Source: Flavobacteriia bacterium (lineage in GTDB: Bacteria; Bacteroidota; Bacteroidia; Flavobacteriales; Flavobacteriaceae). Taken from it: 11,705 nt of DNA. The notes under the pieces were generated by a model, which saw nothing but the letters and a program-made list of their open reading frames with translations, did not search any database and had not been told where the DNA came from. The translations under genes and the position numbers were made by a program. Positions within the stretch are counted from its first letter, which is position 1, and every line of letters starts with the position of its first letter. The stretch covers positions 1-11,705 of the forward strand of contig QNYL01000276.1 of assembly GCA_003973375.1 (NCBI GenBank), in the 5' to 3' direction. Of this stretch, positions 1 through 6,307 are shown in pieces.

Positions 1-1190
1 TCGAGATGTTTTGGCAGCATATAAACCTTGTTCTCATATCGTTCAGGGTGCTTCCACAATTCGATCTGAGCCAGTGTTTGATTGGTAAAAGAGTTACTCA
101 TCACAAAACTCGGATGGCCTGTGGCACAGCCCAGATTTACCAAACGTCCTTCCGCCAGTATGATTACTTCTTTTCCATCAATATTGTACAGATCTACCTG
201 TGGTTTGATGGTTACTTTGGTATCGCCGTAATTTTCATTCAGCCAAGCCATATCGATCTCATTATCGAAATGACCGATATTACAAACTATTGCCTTATCC
301 TTTAAAGCCCTGAAATGCTTTTCCTGAATGATATTTTTGTTTCCGGTGGTGGTAATTACTACATCGGCCTGACCGATCACCTGATCCATTTTCTTTACTT
401 CAAAACCTTCCATAGCAGCCTGTAAAGCACAAATTGGGTCAATCTCGGTAACAATCACTCTCGAATTTGTTCCTTTAAATGAAGCGGCGGTTCCTTTACC
501 AACATCTCCGTACCCCGCAACAACAACAACTTTTCCGGCCAGCATGATATCGGTAGCTCTTCTGATCGAATCTACAGCACTTTCACGACAGCCGTATTTG
601 TTATCAAATTTCGATTTGGTTACTGAATCGTTAACATTGATGGCAGGAATAGGTAAGGTACCATTGTTCATCCTTTCATAAAGTCGGTGAACCCCTGTAG
701 TGGTCTCTTCTGAGAGTCCGTTAATTCCTTTAACAAGTTCAGGGAATTTATCCAGTACCATATTTGTCAGATCTCCACCGTCGTCAAGGATCAGTGTAAG
801 AGGTTTTTTCTCTTCTCCAAAGAAAAGGGTCTGCTCAATACACCAGTTGAATTCTTCTTCGGTCATCCCCTTCCAGGCATAAACCGAAATTCCGGCAGCG
901 GCAATAGCAGCAGCTGCATGATCCTGTGTAGAGAAAATATTACACGAGCTCCAGGTCACTTCCGCTCCCAGCTCAACCAGGGTTTCTATCAAAACAGCGG
1001 TTTGTATGGTCATGTGCAGGCATCCTGCTATTCGTGCTCCTTTTAAAGGTTTTTCAGCTCCGTATTCTTTTCTTAAACTCATCAGCCCGGGCATTTCTGC
1101 TTCGGCAAGGTGAATTTCTTTTCTTCCCCACTCGGCAAGATTGATATCTTTTACCTTATATTTTACATAAGTGGATGTTTCTGACTTCAT
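1..1190 (-). CDS. ahcY: Adenosylhomocysteinase (S-adenosylhomocysteine hydrolase), C-terminus cut off by window edge
   Basis: NAD-dependent cytosolic enzyme of the activated methyl cycle. It splits S-adenosylhomocysteine into adenosine and homocysteine and so relieves product inhibition of methyltransferases. Reading the reverse strand from ATG at 1190 gives 396 complete codons without a stop. The family is usually about 430-440 residues, so only roughly the last 40 are missing. Visible landmarks: [13 protein letters not shown] around residue 59 (substrate-site His), a [13 protein letters not shown] stretch, [16 protein letters not shown] at about 185-200 (catalytic Lys192 and Asp196 in this numbering), the NAD-binding loop GYGDVGKG at 226-233, and IGHFDNEID further on. 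The start [26 protein letters not shown] is typical of the family. It is divergent from the phosphopantetheinyl transferase. Identification is secure. Confidence 0.97.
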   Translation of the reverse strand, partial: MKSETSTYVKYKVKDINLAEWGRKEIHLAEAEMPGLMSLRKEYGAEKPLKGARIAGCLHMTIQTAVLIETLVELGAEVTWSSCNIFSTQDHAAAAIAAAGISVYAWKGMTEEEFNWCIEQTLFFGEEKKPLTLILDDGGDLTNMVLDKFPELVKGINGLSEETTTGVHRLYERMNNGTLPIPAINVNDSVTKSKFDNKYGCRESAVDSIRRATDIMLAGKVVVVAGYGDVGKGTAASFKGTNSRVIVTEIDPICALQAAMEGFEVKKMDQVIGQADVVITTTGNKNIIQEKHFRALKDKAIVCNIGHFDNEIDMAWLNENYGDTKVTIKPQVDLYNIDGKEVIILAEGRLVNLGCATGHPSFVMSNSFTNQTLAQIELWKHPERYENKVYMLPKHL

Positions 1191-1243
1191 ATTATTATAT
1201 TTGCGTTTGAATCTGCAAAAATACAAAATACTATTGAAACAAT
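1191..1243. promoter_or_regulatory. Divergent promoter region between ahcY and the phosphopantetheinyl transferase
   Basis: Two Bacteroidota-type -7 boxes (TAnnTTTG) face opposite ways in this 53-bp gap. On the minus strand TATTTTTG (1223 to 1216) lies 25 bp ahead of the ahcY start, with a TTG about 17 bp further upstream (1242-1240) as a possible -33 element. On the plus strand TATATTTG (1196-1203) would serve the transferase gene at 1244, and its -33 region would fall inside the first codons of ahcY. The two boxes are only 12 bp apart, so polymerase binding at one could interfere with the other. The boxes are seen in the sequence; their activity is inferred. Confidence 0.5.
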
Positions 1244-1882
1244 ATGCCGCTATATAAAAGCATAGAACACGATAAAAATACAACGATCTATATTTGGAAG
1301 ATTGAAGAATCTTTTGAGGAACTGTATGCTCCACTTGAATTAAATGATCATAGTGAAGCCCGCCTTCGCGGAATGAAATCGGAATTACATCAAAAAGGTT
1401 TTTTAAGTGTACGTCATCTGTTAAAAGAGGCAGGTTATACCGATTTTGATCTGTATTATAACGAATATGGTAAACCCTTGCTGAAAGACAAAAAACATAT
1501 TTCTATTTCGCACTCTTATCAATATGCAGCGGTCATCATCAGTAATAATGATGTGGGAATTGATATTGAAAAGAACCGTCCGAAAATTGTAACCATACAA
1601 AAGAAATTTGTCAATACTGAGGTGGATTCACTTTCCGATGAAGATCTTGTAAAACAATTGACGATCATCTGGGGAGCCAAGGAATCGATGTATAAGATCT
1701 ATCCTTACGGAGGCCTGAGTTTTCATAACCATATTGCCATTGACCCGTTTTTGTTTGCCAAAGGCAGATCAACAGGCAGAGTGATCTATGGCGACTGGAA
1801 AAAGTATTACGATATCTTTTACAGTTTTCTGGAAGATGATTTTACCCTGGTCTATGCATTACCGGCTGGGGAAAAGGGATAA
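1244..1882 (+). CDS. 4'-phosphopantetheinyl transferase superfamily protein (Sfp/AcpS-like fold)
   Basis: Likely transfers the phosphopantetheine arm of coenzyme A to a serine of a carrier protein (acyl carrier protein or a synthase carrier domain) in the cytosol. The 212-residue protein carries the superfamily signature: ISISHS at 86-91, GIDIE at 105-109 (metal-binding Asp107 and Glu109) and WGAKESMYK at 143-151 (Glu147, Lys151). The 'KPLL' motif near 77-80 just ahead of the ISISHS strand is also usual for Sfp-type enzymes. The length fits a two-half Sfp-like enzyme rather than the about 120-residue AcpS. Nothing in the window identifies its carrier protein; housekeeping ACP activation is the default in a genome without an AcpS, but that cannot be judged here. 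It diverges from ahcY and ends ahead of the repeat-rich gap. Family is sure; target is unknown. Confidence 0.92.
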   Translation: MPLYKSIEHDKNTTIYIWKIEESFEELYAPLELNDHSEARLRGMKSELHQKGFLSVRHLLKEAGYTDFDLYYNEYGKPLLKDKKHISISHSYQYAAVIISNNDVGIDIEKNRPKIVTIQKKFVNTEVDSLSDEDLVKQLTIIWGAKESMYKIYPYGGLSFHNHIAIDPFLFAKGRSTGRVIYGDWKKYYDIFYSFLEDDFTLVYALPAGEKG

Positions 1883-2304
1883 GGGAAGAGAATTTTGTCA
1901 AAAGTCGAACCCGCCTTGCCGGCGCGGCAGGAGTCAAAAGTCGAAAGTCAAAAAATGAGTAAATTTAAGAATGAAATAGTATGATTTTGGATTAAGACAT
2001 AAATTCTTTGCGAATCATTGCGTAAAACCTTGCGTCCGTTGCGGTTAAAGATTTGAGGAATTTATACAAAATGAGTACTTAAAGCATTGAAAAAGTAATT
2101 AGGGAAGAGCGATTAGCAAAAAGGGATTAATTTTGTCGAAAGTCAAAAGTCAAGATTTTCTGCGGATTTCTGCGGGATCTGCGGGAGAAAAAAGTATTGA
2201 GTGGTTAGTGATTAGCGAATAGGGATAAGAAATGAGTAATTATATCATTAACGCATTACATCATTAACGCATTGAAGCATTGAAAAAAGAACAATTTATT
2301 TAAA
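1883..2304. repeat. Gene-free patchwork of short repeated phrases
   Basis: No plausible gene occurs in these 422 bases. Instead the stretch is built of short phrases that recur with small changes. Variants of 'gtcaaaagtcgaaagtcaaaa' occur near 1898, 1932-1953 and 2136-2153. 'ttgcg' phrases occur at 2008-2045 (gcgaatcattgcgtaaaa, then ccttgcgtccgttgcgg). 'tctgcgg' phrases occur at 2158-2188. 'gattagc' plus 'aaagggat' or 'aataggga' occur at 2110-2128 and 2210-2227, and 'cattaacgcatt' and 'gcattgaaaaa' at 2085-2095 and 2249-2287. A GC-rich imperfect palindrome (1909-1931, around GCCGGC) interrupts the first phrase. A TAATTTTG at 2128-2135 matches the -7 consensus and could lead into the next gene, but in such low-complexity DNA this may be chance. 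Function is unknown. Confidence 0.7.
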
Positions 2305-3045
2305 GTGAGATCAGTTTATAAAAATATATTAAAAGCAAAGGAAAAGAACGAAAAGTTACTGGCTATTTTACTGGATCCGGATAAACTTGTAGGTAAAACC
2401 TTAACCGGAATAGTATCAAAGCTACACAATAATCCTGTCGATCTAATATTCGTAGGAGGAAGTACCGTTGAACCCGGAGCTACAGATCTTTTTGTTAAGG
2501 AATTAAAGGAACTCACCCATATTCCGGTGGTTCTTTTTCCTGGTGATTATACTCAGATTACCGATCATGCTGATGCCATTCTTTTTCTTTCTCTGCTTTC
2601 AGGCAGAAATCCTGAATACCTGATCGATCAGCAATTGAAATCGGTTGATTCCCTGCAAAAAAGTAGTCTAGAGATCATTCCTACCGGATATATTTTGGTA
2701 GATGGCGGTAAAGAAACTGCTGTTCAGAAAAAGAGCAGAACACAACCTATTTTACAGGAAGATATCCACAAGATCGTTCAGACCGCTGTTGCCGGAATGT
2801 ATCTCGGTAAAAAGCTGATCTATCTTGAGGCCGGGAGTGGCGCAAAATATCATATTGATAAAAAGATCATCGCTGAAGTACATAAGAATATTGATATTCC
2901 ACTGATTGTTGGGGGAGGTATTAAAACACAACAACATCTGGAAGATGCTTATCAAAACGGAGCTGATATTGTAGTGATCGGGAATGGTTTTGAAGAAAAT
3001 TACAATCTGCTTTCGCAATTTAAAAACAAGCTCATCCGCTCATGA
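2305..3045 (+). CDS. Geranylgeranylglyceryl / heptaprenylglyceryl phosphate synthase (PcrB/GGGPS family)
   Basis: A TIM-barrel prenyltransferase that joins a polyprenyl diphosphate to sn-glycerol-1-phosphate, making an ether-lipid precursor of archaeal type. The 246 residues show the family landmarks in order: ILLDPDK at 21-27 (Mg/diphosphate-binding Asp), FVGGS at 49-53, IPTGYILVDGG at 125-135, YLEAGSGA at 173-180 and VGGGI at 202-206 followed by GADIVVIGNGFE, the glycerol-phosphate-binding end of the barrel. Length fits the family. The start is GTG at 2305: an in-frame stop lies just upstream and the ensuing VYKNILKAKEK matches the usual first helix. Known members in Bacteroidota are group II enzymes, some shown to use geranylgeranyl diphosphate; the chain length for this one cannot be read from sequence. 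Its stop overlaps the start of pnuC (ATGA). Confidence 0.93.
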   Translation: MRSVYKNILKAKEKNEKLLAILLDPDKLVGKTLTGIVSKLHNNPVDLIFVGGSTVEPGATDLFVKELKELTHIPVVLFPGDYTQITDHADAILFLSLLSGRNPEYLIDQQLKSVDSLQKSSLEIIPTGYILVDGGKETAVQKKSRTQPILQEDIHKIVQTAVAGMYLGKKLIYLEAGSGAKYHIDKKIIAEVHKNIDIPLIVGGGIKTQQHLEDAYQNGADIVVIGNGFEENYNLLSQFKNKLIRS

Positions 3046-3752
3046 ACGAGGTCATCAATTTCTTTCTGGAACCCTACAGGTCGGCACCGGTTATAAATAT
3101 TCTGCTTGAATTTACCGCAGCACTTTTTGGTGTGATCAGTGTATTCTACGCCAGAAAAGAGAATATTCTGGTATTTCCTACCGGGATTATCAGCACCGGG
3201 ATCTATGTTTATTTACTTTCTCAATGGAATCTGTATGGCGATTTGATCATCAACATCTATTATACTTTAATGAGTATTTACGGCTGGTATATGTGGTCTA
3301 AAGTGATCGATGATAAAAACCATCATATCCCGATTACCCGGACAAATACAAAAGACAAGATCAAAACCTTTTTAATTTTTGCTTTTACCTCAGTTTTCGT
3401 AATTGTGGTGTACCGTTATTACAATGTAATGCCTAATGACCTTAATTTTAAAGAGAGTCTTGATTACTTTTTAAAGAATGCCACTTCGGGAAGTCTGACA
3501 GACTTCAGGAAGATCACGCCCTTTTTAGATACTTTTACTACCGGGATCTTTTTTGGAGCCATGTGGCTGATGGCCAATAAAAAACTGGAAAACTGGACCT
3601 TGTGGATCGCAGGTAATATTGTTTCAATACCTTTGTACTTTGTAAAAGGCTTCGGTTTTACCGGAATTCAGTATATTATATTTTTAATTTTAGCAATCTT
3701 TGGATATATAGAATGGAAAAAATACCTCAACAGGAACCCCTTAAACTCGTAA
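3042..3752 (+). CDS. pnuC: Nicotinamide riboside transporter PnuC
   Basis: Inner-membrane facilitator that brings in the NAD precursor nicotinamide riboside. The 236-residue protein is strongly hydrophobic, with about seven membrane segments separated by short polar loops. Characteristic parts are ARKENILVFPTGIISTGIY (38-55), the aromatic helix QWNLYGDLIINIYYTLMSIYGWYMW (61-85), and ENWTLWIAGNIVSIPLYFVKGF (183-204), which carries the Trp/Asn substrate-site pattern of the PnuC family. The start overlaps the stop of the preceding synthase by four bases (ATGA), and the 3' end overlaps the following kinase by 40 bases, so the pair is translationally coupled. The kinase next door traps nicotinamide riboside by phosphorylation, which supports this substrate over thiamine (PnuT) or riboflavin (PnuX). 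No riboswitch precedes it. Confidence 0.93.
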   Translation: MNEVINFFLEPYRSAPVINILLEFTAALFGVISVFYARKENILVFPTGIISTGIYVYLLSQWNLYGDLIINIYYTLMSIYGWYMWSKVIDDKNHHIPITRTNTKDKIKTFLIFAFTSVFVIVVYRYYNVMPNDLNFKESLDYFLKNATSGSLTDFRKITPFLDTFTTGIFFGAMWLMANKKLENWTLWIAGNIVSIPLYFVKGFGFTGIQYIIFLILAIFGYIEWKKYLNRNPLNS

Positions 3753-4312
3753 GAATAGTTCTTTTCGGACCCGAATCTACCGGAAAGACCACTTTATCAG
3801 AACTTCTGGCCCGCCATTACAATACGGTATGGGTTAAAGAATTTGCAAGGAACTATTTGCAGGAAAAATGGAACAATGAACGAAAAACCTGTGAACATAA
3901 TGATCTGATCCCGATAGCGATCGGACAAATGCAATTGGAAAATAAACTTGCCAGAAAGGCCGATAAAGTATTGATCTGTGATACGGATCTTTTGGAAACA
4001 AAGGTCTATTCAGAAGAATATTACGGAGGATTCGTCGACCCGGAACTGGATAAAGCCGCCCTGGAGAATCAGTATGATCTTTATTTGCTTACCTACATCG
4101 ATACGCCCTGGGAAGCGGATGACCTGCGTGACAGACCCGAACAAAGGCAGGAAATGTTTGATGCCTTTGAAAATGCTTTAAAAAAGTACGATCGACCCTA
4201 CATTACTTTAAAAGGGGATGTAAAAAACAGAATGGATAAAGCGGTAAATGCCATTGATAAGATCCTCGAAAGCAAGAAGGATCTGTATTCTTTTTCAAAC
4301 AAATTAAGCTAA
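3713..4312 (+). CDS. NadR-type nicotinamide riboside kinase (AAA/P-loop protein)
   Basis: Probably phosphorylates imported nicotinamide riboside to NMN with ATP, completing salvage with PnuC. The 199 residues match the C-terminal kinase domain of NadR: Walker A GPESTGKTT at 19-27, WVKEFARNYL at 40-49, a Walker B-like VLICDTD at 86-92, SEEYYGG at 100-106, and YIDTPWEADDLRDRPEQR at 128-145 (the lid region with arginines). The N-terminal helix-turn-helix repressor domain and the adenylyltransferase domain of enteric NadR are absent, so this is a stand-alone kinase. The start at 3713 overlaps pnuC by 40 bases; the short leader before VRIVLFGPESTGKT is of the length usual in related proteins, and no better downstream start is available before the P-loop. 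Only five bases separate it from arfB. Confidence 0.88.
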   Translation: MEKIPQQEPLKLVRIVLFGPESTGKTTLSELLARHYNTVWVKEFARNYLQEKWNNERKTCEHNDLIPIAIGQMQLENKLARKADKVLICDTDLLETKVYSEEYYGGFVDPELDKAALENQYDLYLLTYIDTPWEADDLRDRPEQRQEMFDAFENALKKYDRPYITLKGDVKNRMDKAVNAIDKILESKKDLYSFSNKLS

Positions 4313-4317
4313 ATATT

Positions 4318-4728
4318 TTGAACCGGGAAGCCCTGCTTAAAGAACTTAAATTTACGGCGGTAAGATCCGGCGGCCCGGGTGGGCAGCATGCTAATAAAGT
4401 ATCAAGTAAAGTCCAGCTGAATTTTGATATTGAAGCTTCTGATGCCTTTTCTGAGGAAGAAAAGCAACTTCTGTTAAAGAATTTAAAGCACAGATTAACC
4501 AAAGATAATATCCTGATACTTAGCGTTGAAGAAAGTCGTTCTCAACACAGGAATAAGGAAAAAGCAATACAAAAATTTGTGGAGCTGATCGAAAAGAATC
4601 TGATCGTTCCTAAAAAAAGAAAACCGACAAAACCCGGTAAAGCTGCAGTAAAAAAACGACTTGAAAAGAAGAAAAAACAATCTTTTAAAAAGGTTTTACG
4701 TAAAAAGGTTGATCTGAAAGATAAATAA
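4318..4728 (+). CDS. arfB: Alternative ribosome-rescue factor / peptidyl-tRNA hydrolase ArfB (YaeJ)
   Basis: Rescues ribosomes stalled on mRNAs without a stop codon by hydrolysing peptidyl-tRNA in the large-subunit active site. The 136-residue protein has the release-factor catalytic loop SGGPGGQHANKVSSKVQL, with GGQ at 21-23, and a lysine/arginine-rich tail from about residue 95 to the end that in this family threads into the empty mRNA channel. Release-factor codon-recognition domains are missing, as expected. The start is TTG at 4318, chosen because the encoded NREALLKELKFTAVRS aligns with the usual family N-terminus and the previous stop lies only five bases upstream. It is the last gene of the run 2305-4728. 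Its stop codon already overlaps the first bases of the AAGACCGTTGCA repeat. Confidence 0.92.
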   Translation: MNREALLKELKFTAVRSGGPGGQHANKVSSKVQLNFDIEASDAFSEEEKQLLLKNLKHRLTKDNILILSVEESRSQHRNKEKAIQKFVELIEKNLIVPKKRKPTKPGKAAVKKRLEKKKKQSFKKVLRKKVDLKDK

Positions 4729-4898
4729 AGACCGTTGCAATACTCTTTTGAATTATGAAATAAAGACAATTCTTTGCCCAACTTCTTCCTACTCTAAAAA
4801 ACCTGCCTTTGCCGACCAGGCAGGTTAAGTCCTCATAAACAAAAGTTTACTGCGGGTTAATTTTTTTTTCGAGCGTCGAATTTGAATAAATAATTGCC
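4728..4898. repeat. Copy B of an inverted dispersed repeat (gene tail + terminator + AAGACCGTTGCA arm)
   Basis: This 171-bp stretch, read on the plus strand, matches the reverse complement of 8492-8672 throughout, at roughly four bases in five by eye. Shared blocks in order: AAGACCGTTGCA (4728-4739), GAATTAT.AAAT (4750-4761), a CCAACTTCTTCCT.CTCTAAAAA block (4779-4800), the GC-rich CCTGCC...GGCAGG hairpin, AAGTCCTCATAAACAA, TTTACTG.GGGTTAA and GCGTCG.ATTTGAA.AAATAAT.GCC ending at 4898. The last 42 bases are the 3' end of the ATP-grasp coding region (final 13 codons and stop). Similarity stops at 4898, inside that gene, where the other copy has the second arm TGCAACGGTCTT. Bases 4728-4750 also match the first arm and loop of the bare hairpin at 9062-9098. 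Confidence 0.85.
4796..4826 (-). terminator. Rho-independent terminator of the ATP-grasp gene
   Basis: Read on the minus strand: stem AACCTGCCT / AGGCAGGTT (nine pairs, arms at 4818-4826 and 4800-4808) with a nine-base loop, followed directly by six T residues (A-run 4796-4801 on the plus strand). It lies about 30 bases after the ATP-grasp stop. In the plus direction, after arfB, the same stem has no U-run, so termination for arfB would be weaker. The hairpin is part of repeat copy B. Confidence 0.75.
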
Positions 4899-6038
4899 AA
4901 AATCAGAAACCAGAATCTTATCGAGCTCTGCAAAATTCTCTTTTTCAGTTTTGGCAAACAGAAATCCGAAAATTGGAAATTCGTGATAATCTATTTTTCT
5001 CAGTTCCAGAGGATCGCTAAAAGATCTCAAAAGATTTTGGTAATTGAAACTTTCAATCTCATCTGCTGAATAACCCGTAGCATTTCCTAAAAGGATCAGA
5101 CTGTAATACGCGTCATCTGCTCTGTTGAGAATTTTTTCCCAGTTGGGTTTTCTTTGCTCTGAGTAGTAAATGTAGGGATTAAATCCCCAGGCATGAAAGG
5201 CCAGATCGGGTGTAGTACACCAGCCTCCAAAACGCATTGGATTTCCTTCAATGGGGATGATCTGATCATCATTTACCCGTATTTCAATATGTAAAGGGAA
5301 ATTTTTGAGCTTTGCAAGATCATTCATATTCTTTAAAAAGGTCTCTGCCTTTCTCATCAGCTGTTTTAAGATTCCCGTTGAGGTATAATACAGGCGGTCA
5401 CTCACATCATCTTTTGAAGAAAAGATATGCTTCATGATATTTATAATTACCGGATTGCCATCAGCATCAAAATAGCAATCCACAGCGTATTCCTCGCCTT
5501 CAATATACGATTCGATTATAAAATCGGTAGCATCCATCACCTGAAGCGGATAAATATCGTTTACCGATTTAATCTCCTCCTCAAGATCCGTCAGTACACG
5601 GTTCCACTCTTTAAAATTATCGATCCTGTGAACACCCAGACTAAAAAAGCCCACATTGGGTTTGATTACAAAAGGTTTTGGTAAACTATTGTAGTCCAGG
5701 TCTCTCAACGCCTTAAAAGGCACTTTTTTAAAGTAAAAATCAGGATAAAGTTTTGAGATAAGAGCTCTGAACTTCTCTTTATCTTTAAATAACTCGATTT
5801 TTTCAGGGATATCGGTCTTACCGAGATGTTCACTGATCCACCCGATGGCATTTTCAGAATTGGTGTACAGAAATTCTTTCTTTTCTGTAATTAATTCGAT
5901 CGCTTTATTTTCAGAGACCAATAAGTCTTGATCAGAAATATATTTTTCTGCAAAAGAGGTTTTAAGAACCTTGATCCGGTTCTTTGTAATGGTATTGATT
6001 AATAAATCAGATACATAAGGTTCATCAAGAATGATCAT
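4857..6038 (-). CDS. ATP-grasp domain protein of unknown substrate
   Basis: ATP-grasp enzymes use ATP to join a carboxylate to an amine or thiol through an acyl-phosphate; the substrates of this one cannot be read from sequence. In the 393 residues an N-terminal pre-ATP-grasp region (about 1-85) is followed by the ATP-binding lobe: KPFVIKPNVGFFSLGV at 121-136 (ATP-binding Lys126 plus glycine loop), IIESYIEGEEYAVDCYF at 174-190 (hinge and Glu), then HIEIRV...IIPIEGNPMRFGG at 250-272 with the Mg-binding Glu264 and Asn266. It resembles D-Ala-D-Ala ligase/carbamoyl-phosphate-synthase type grasp proteins rather than RimK with its fused domains. It is alone on its strand, with its own promoter and terminator. 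The last 13 codons lie in repeat copy B, so the C-terminus (KFDARKKN) may be variable among relatives. Confidence 0.8.
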   Translation of the reverse strand: MIILDEPYVSDLLINTITKNRIKVLKTSFAEKYISDQDLLVSENKAIELITEKKEFLYTNSENAIGWISEHLGKTDIPEKIELFKDKEKFRALISKLYPDFYFKKVPFKALRDLDYNSLPKPFVIKPNVGFFSLGVHRIDNFKEWNRVLTDLEEEIKSVNDIYPLQVMDATDFIIESYIEGEEYAVDCYFDADGNPVIINIMKHIFSSKDDVSDRLYYTSTGILKQLMRKAETFLKNMNDLAKLKNFPLHIEIRVNDDQIIPIEGNPMRFGGWCTTPDLAFHAWGFNPYIYYSEQRKPNWEKILNRADDAYYSLILLGNATGYSADEIESFNYQNLLRSFSDPLELRKIDYHEFPIFGFLFAKTEKENFAELDKILVSDFGNYLFKFDARKKN

Positions 6039-6057
6039 TTCATATAATTTTAGGCTA

Positions 6058-6065
6058 CAAAAATA
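6058..6065 (-). promoter_or_regulatory. -7 promoter box for the ATP-grasp gene
   Basis: TATTTTTG on the minus strand fits TAnnTTTG and sits 20 bases ahead of the ATG at 6038. It overlaps one half of a 7-base direct repeat TAGGCTA (6051-6057 and 6064-6070). No clear -33 element was identified. A short leader of about 15 bases would result. Confidence 0.45.
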
Positions 6066-6151
6066 GGCTACTTTATGTTAAAGAAACTTTTCCTGCAAAA
6101 ACATTTAAAAAATAATAAAGCAAAAAACAGGGTTAAATTAAAAAACTGATT

Positions 6152-6159
6152 TATCTTTG
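6152..6159 (+). promoter_or_regulatory. -7 promoter box for the riboswitch/TonB receptor transcript
   Basis: TATCTTTG matches TAnnTTTG exactly and lies directly before the conserved part of the TPP riboswitch, so the transcript would begin near 6164-6167 with the aptamer at its very 5' end. The AT-rich TTAAATTAA at 6133-6141 is where a -33 element would be expected. Confidence 0.55.
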
Positions 6160-6165
6160 CAAAAC

Positions 6166-6245
6166 TTTTGGGGTGCCATGCTACAGGCCTGGCTGAGATC
6201 ATACCCGTTGAACCTGAACAGGTAATGCTGTTAAGGGATAACTTC
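6166..6245 (+). ncRNA. TPP riboswitch (THI element)
   Basis: The conserved THI-box pieces appear in the right order: GGGGTGCC (6170-6177), a variable stem, GGCTGAGATCATACCCGTTG (6191-6210, containing CTGAGA and ACCCG), AACCTGAACAGGTAATGCTG (6211-6230) and AAGGGATAA (6233-6241). The CTGAGA bulge binds the pyrimidine of thiamine pyrophosphate and the second helix the pyrophosphate. The terminal P1 pairing is not obvious, so the outer limits are approximate. GGGAT (6235-6239), which belongs to the aptamer core, could alternatively pair with ATCCC (6257-6261) just downstream, a possible expression switch. I saw no U-rich terminator between here and the ATG at 6308, so control of translation is more likely than attenuation. 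It should lower receptor synthesis when TPP is plentiful. Confidence 0.94.
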
Positions 6246-6307
6246 ACTGATTCCGAATCCCAGGAGATTTAATTTTTAATAACAAGTAGAATTTCTAAAG
6301 GGAAATC

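Noticed and set aside
6..305. Plus-strand open frame of 99 codons at the left edge
   Set aside because: It is antisense to ahcY, whose reading frame carries all the adenosylhomocysteinase motifs; the plus-strand product has no recognisable pattern.
1909..1931. GC-rich palindrome around GCCGGC as a terminator for the phosphopantetheinyl transferase
   Set aside because: The arms are imperfect and no U-run follows; it looks like a repeat fragment inserted in the patchwork.
1883..2304. CRISPR array
   Set aside because: Repeated phrases vary in length, order and spacing; no constant repeat with even spacers and no cas genes are present.
6051..6070. Direct repeat TAGGCTA-N6-TAGGCTA near the ATP-grasp promoter
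   Set aside because: Seven bases in AT-rich DNA with one pair only; it could be an operator but nothing else supports it.
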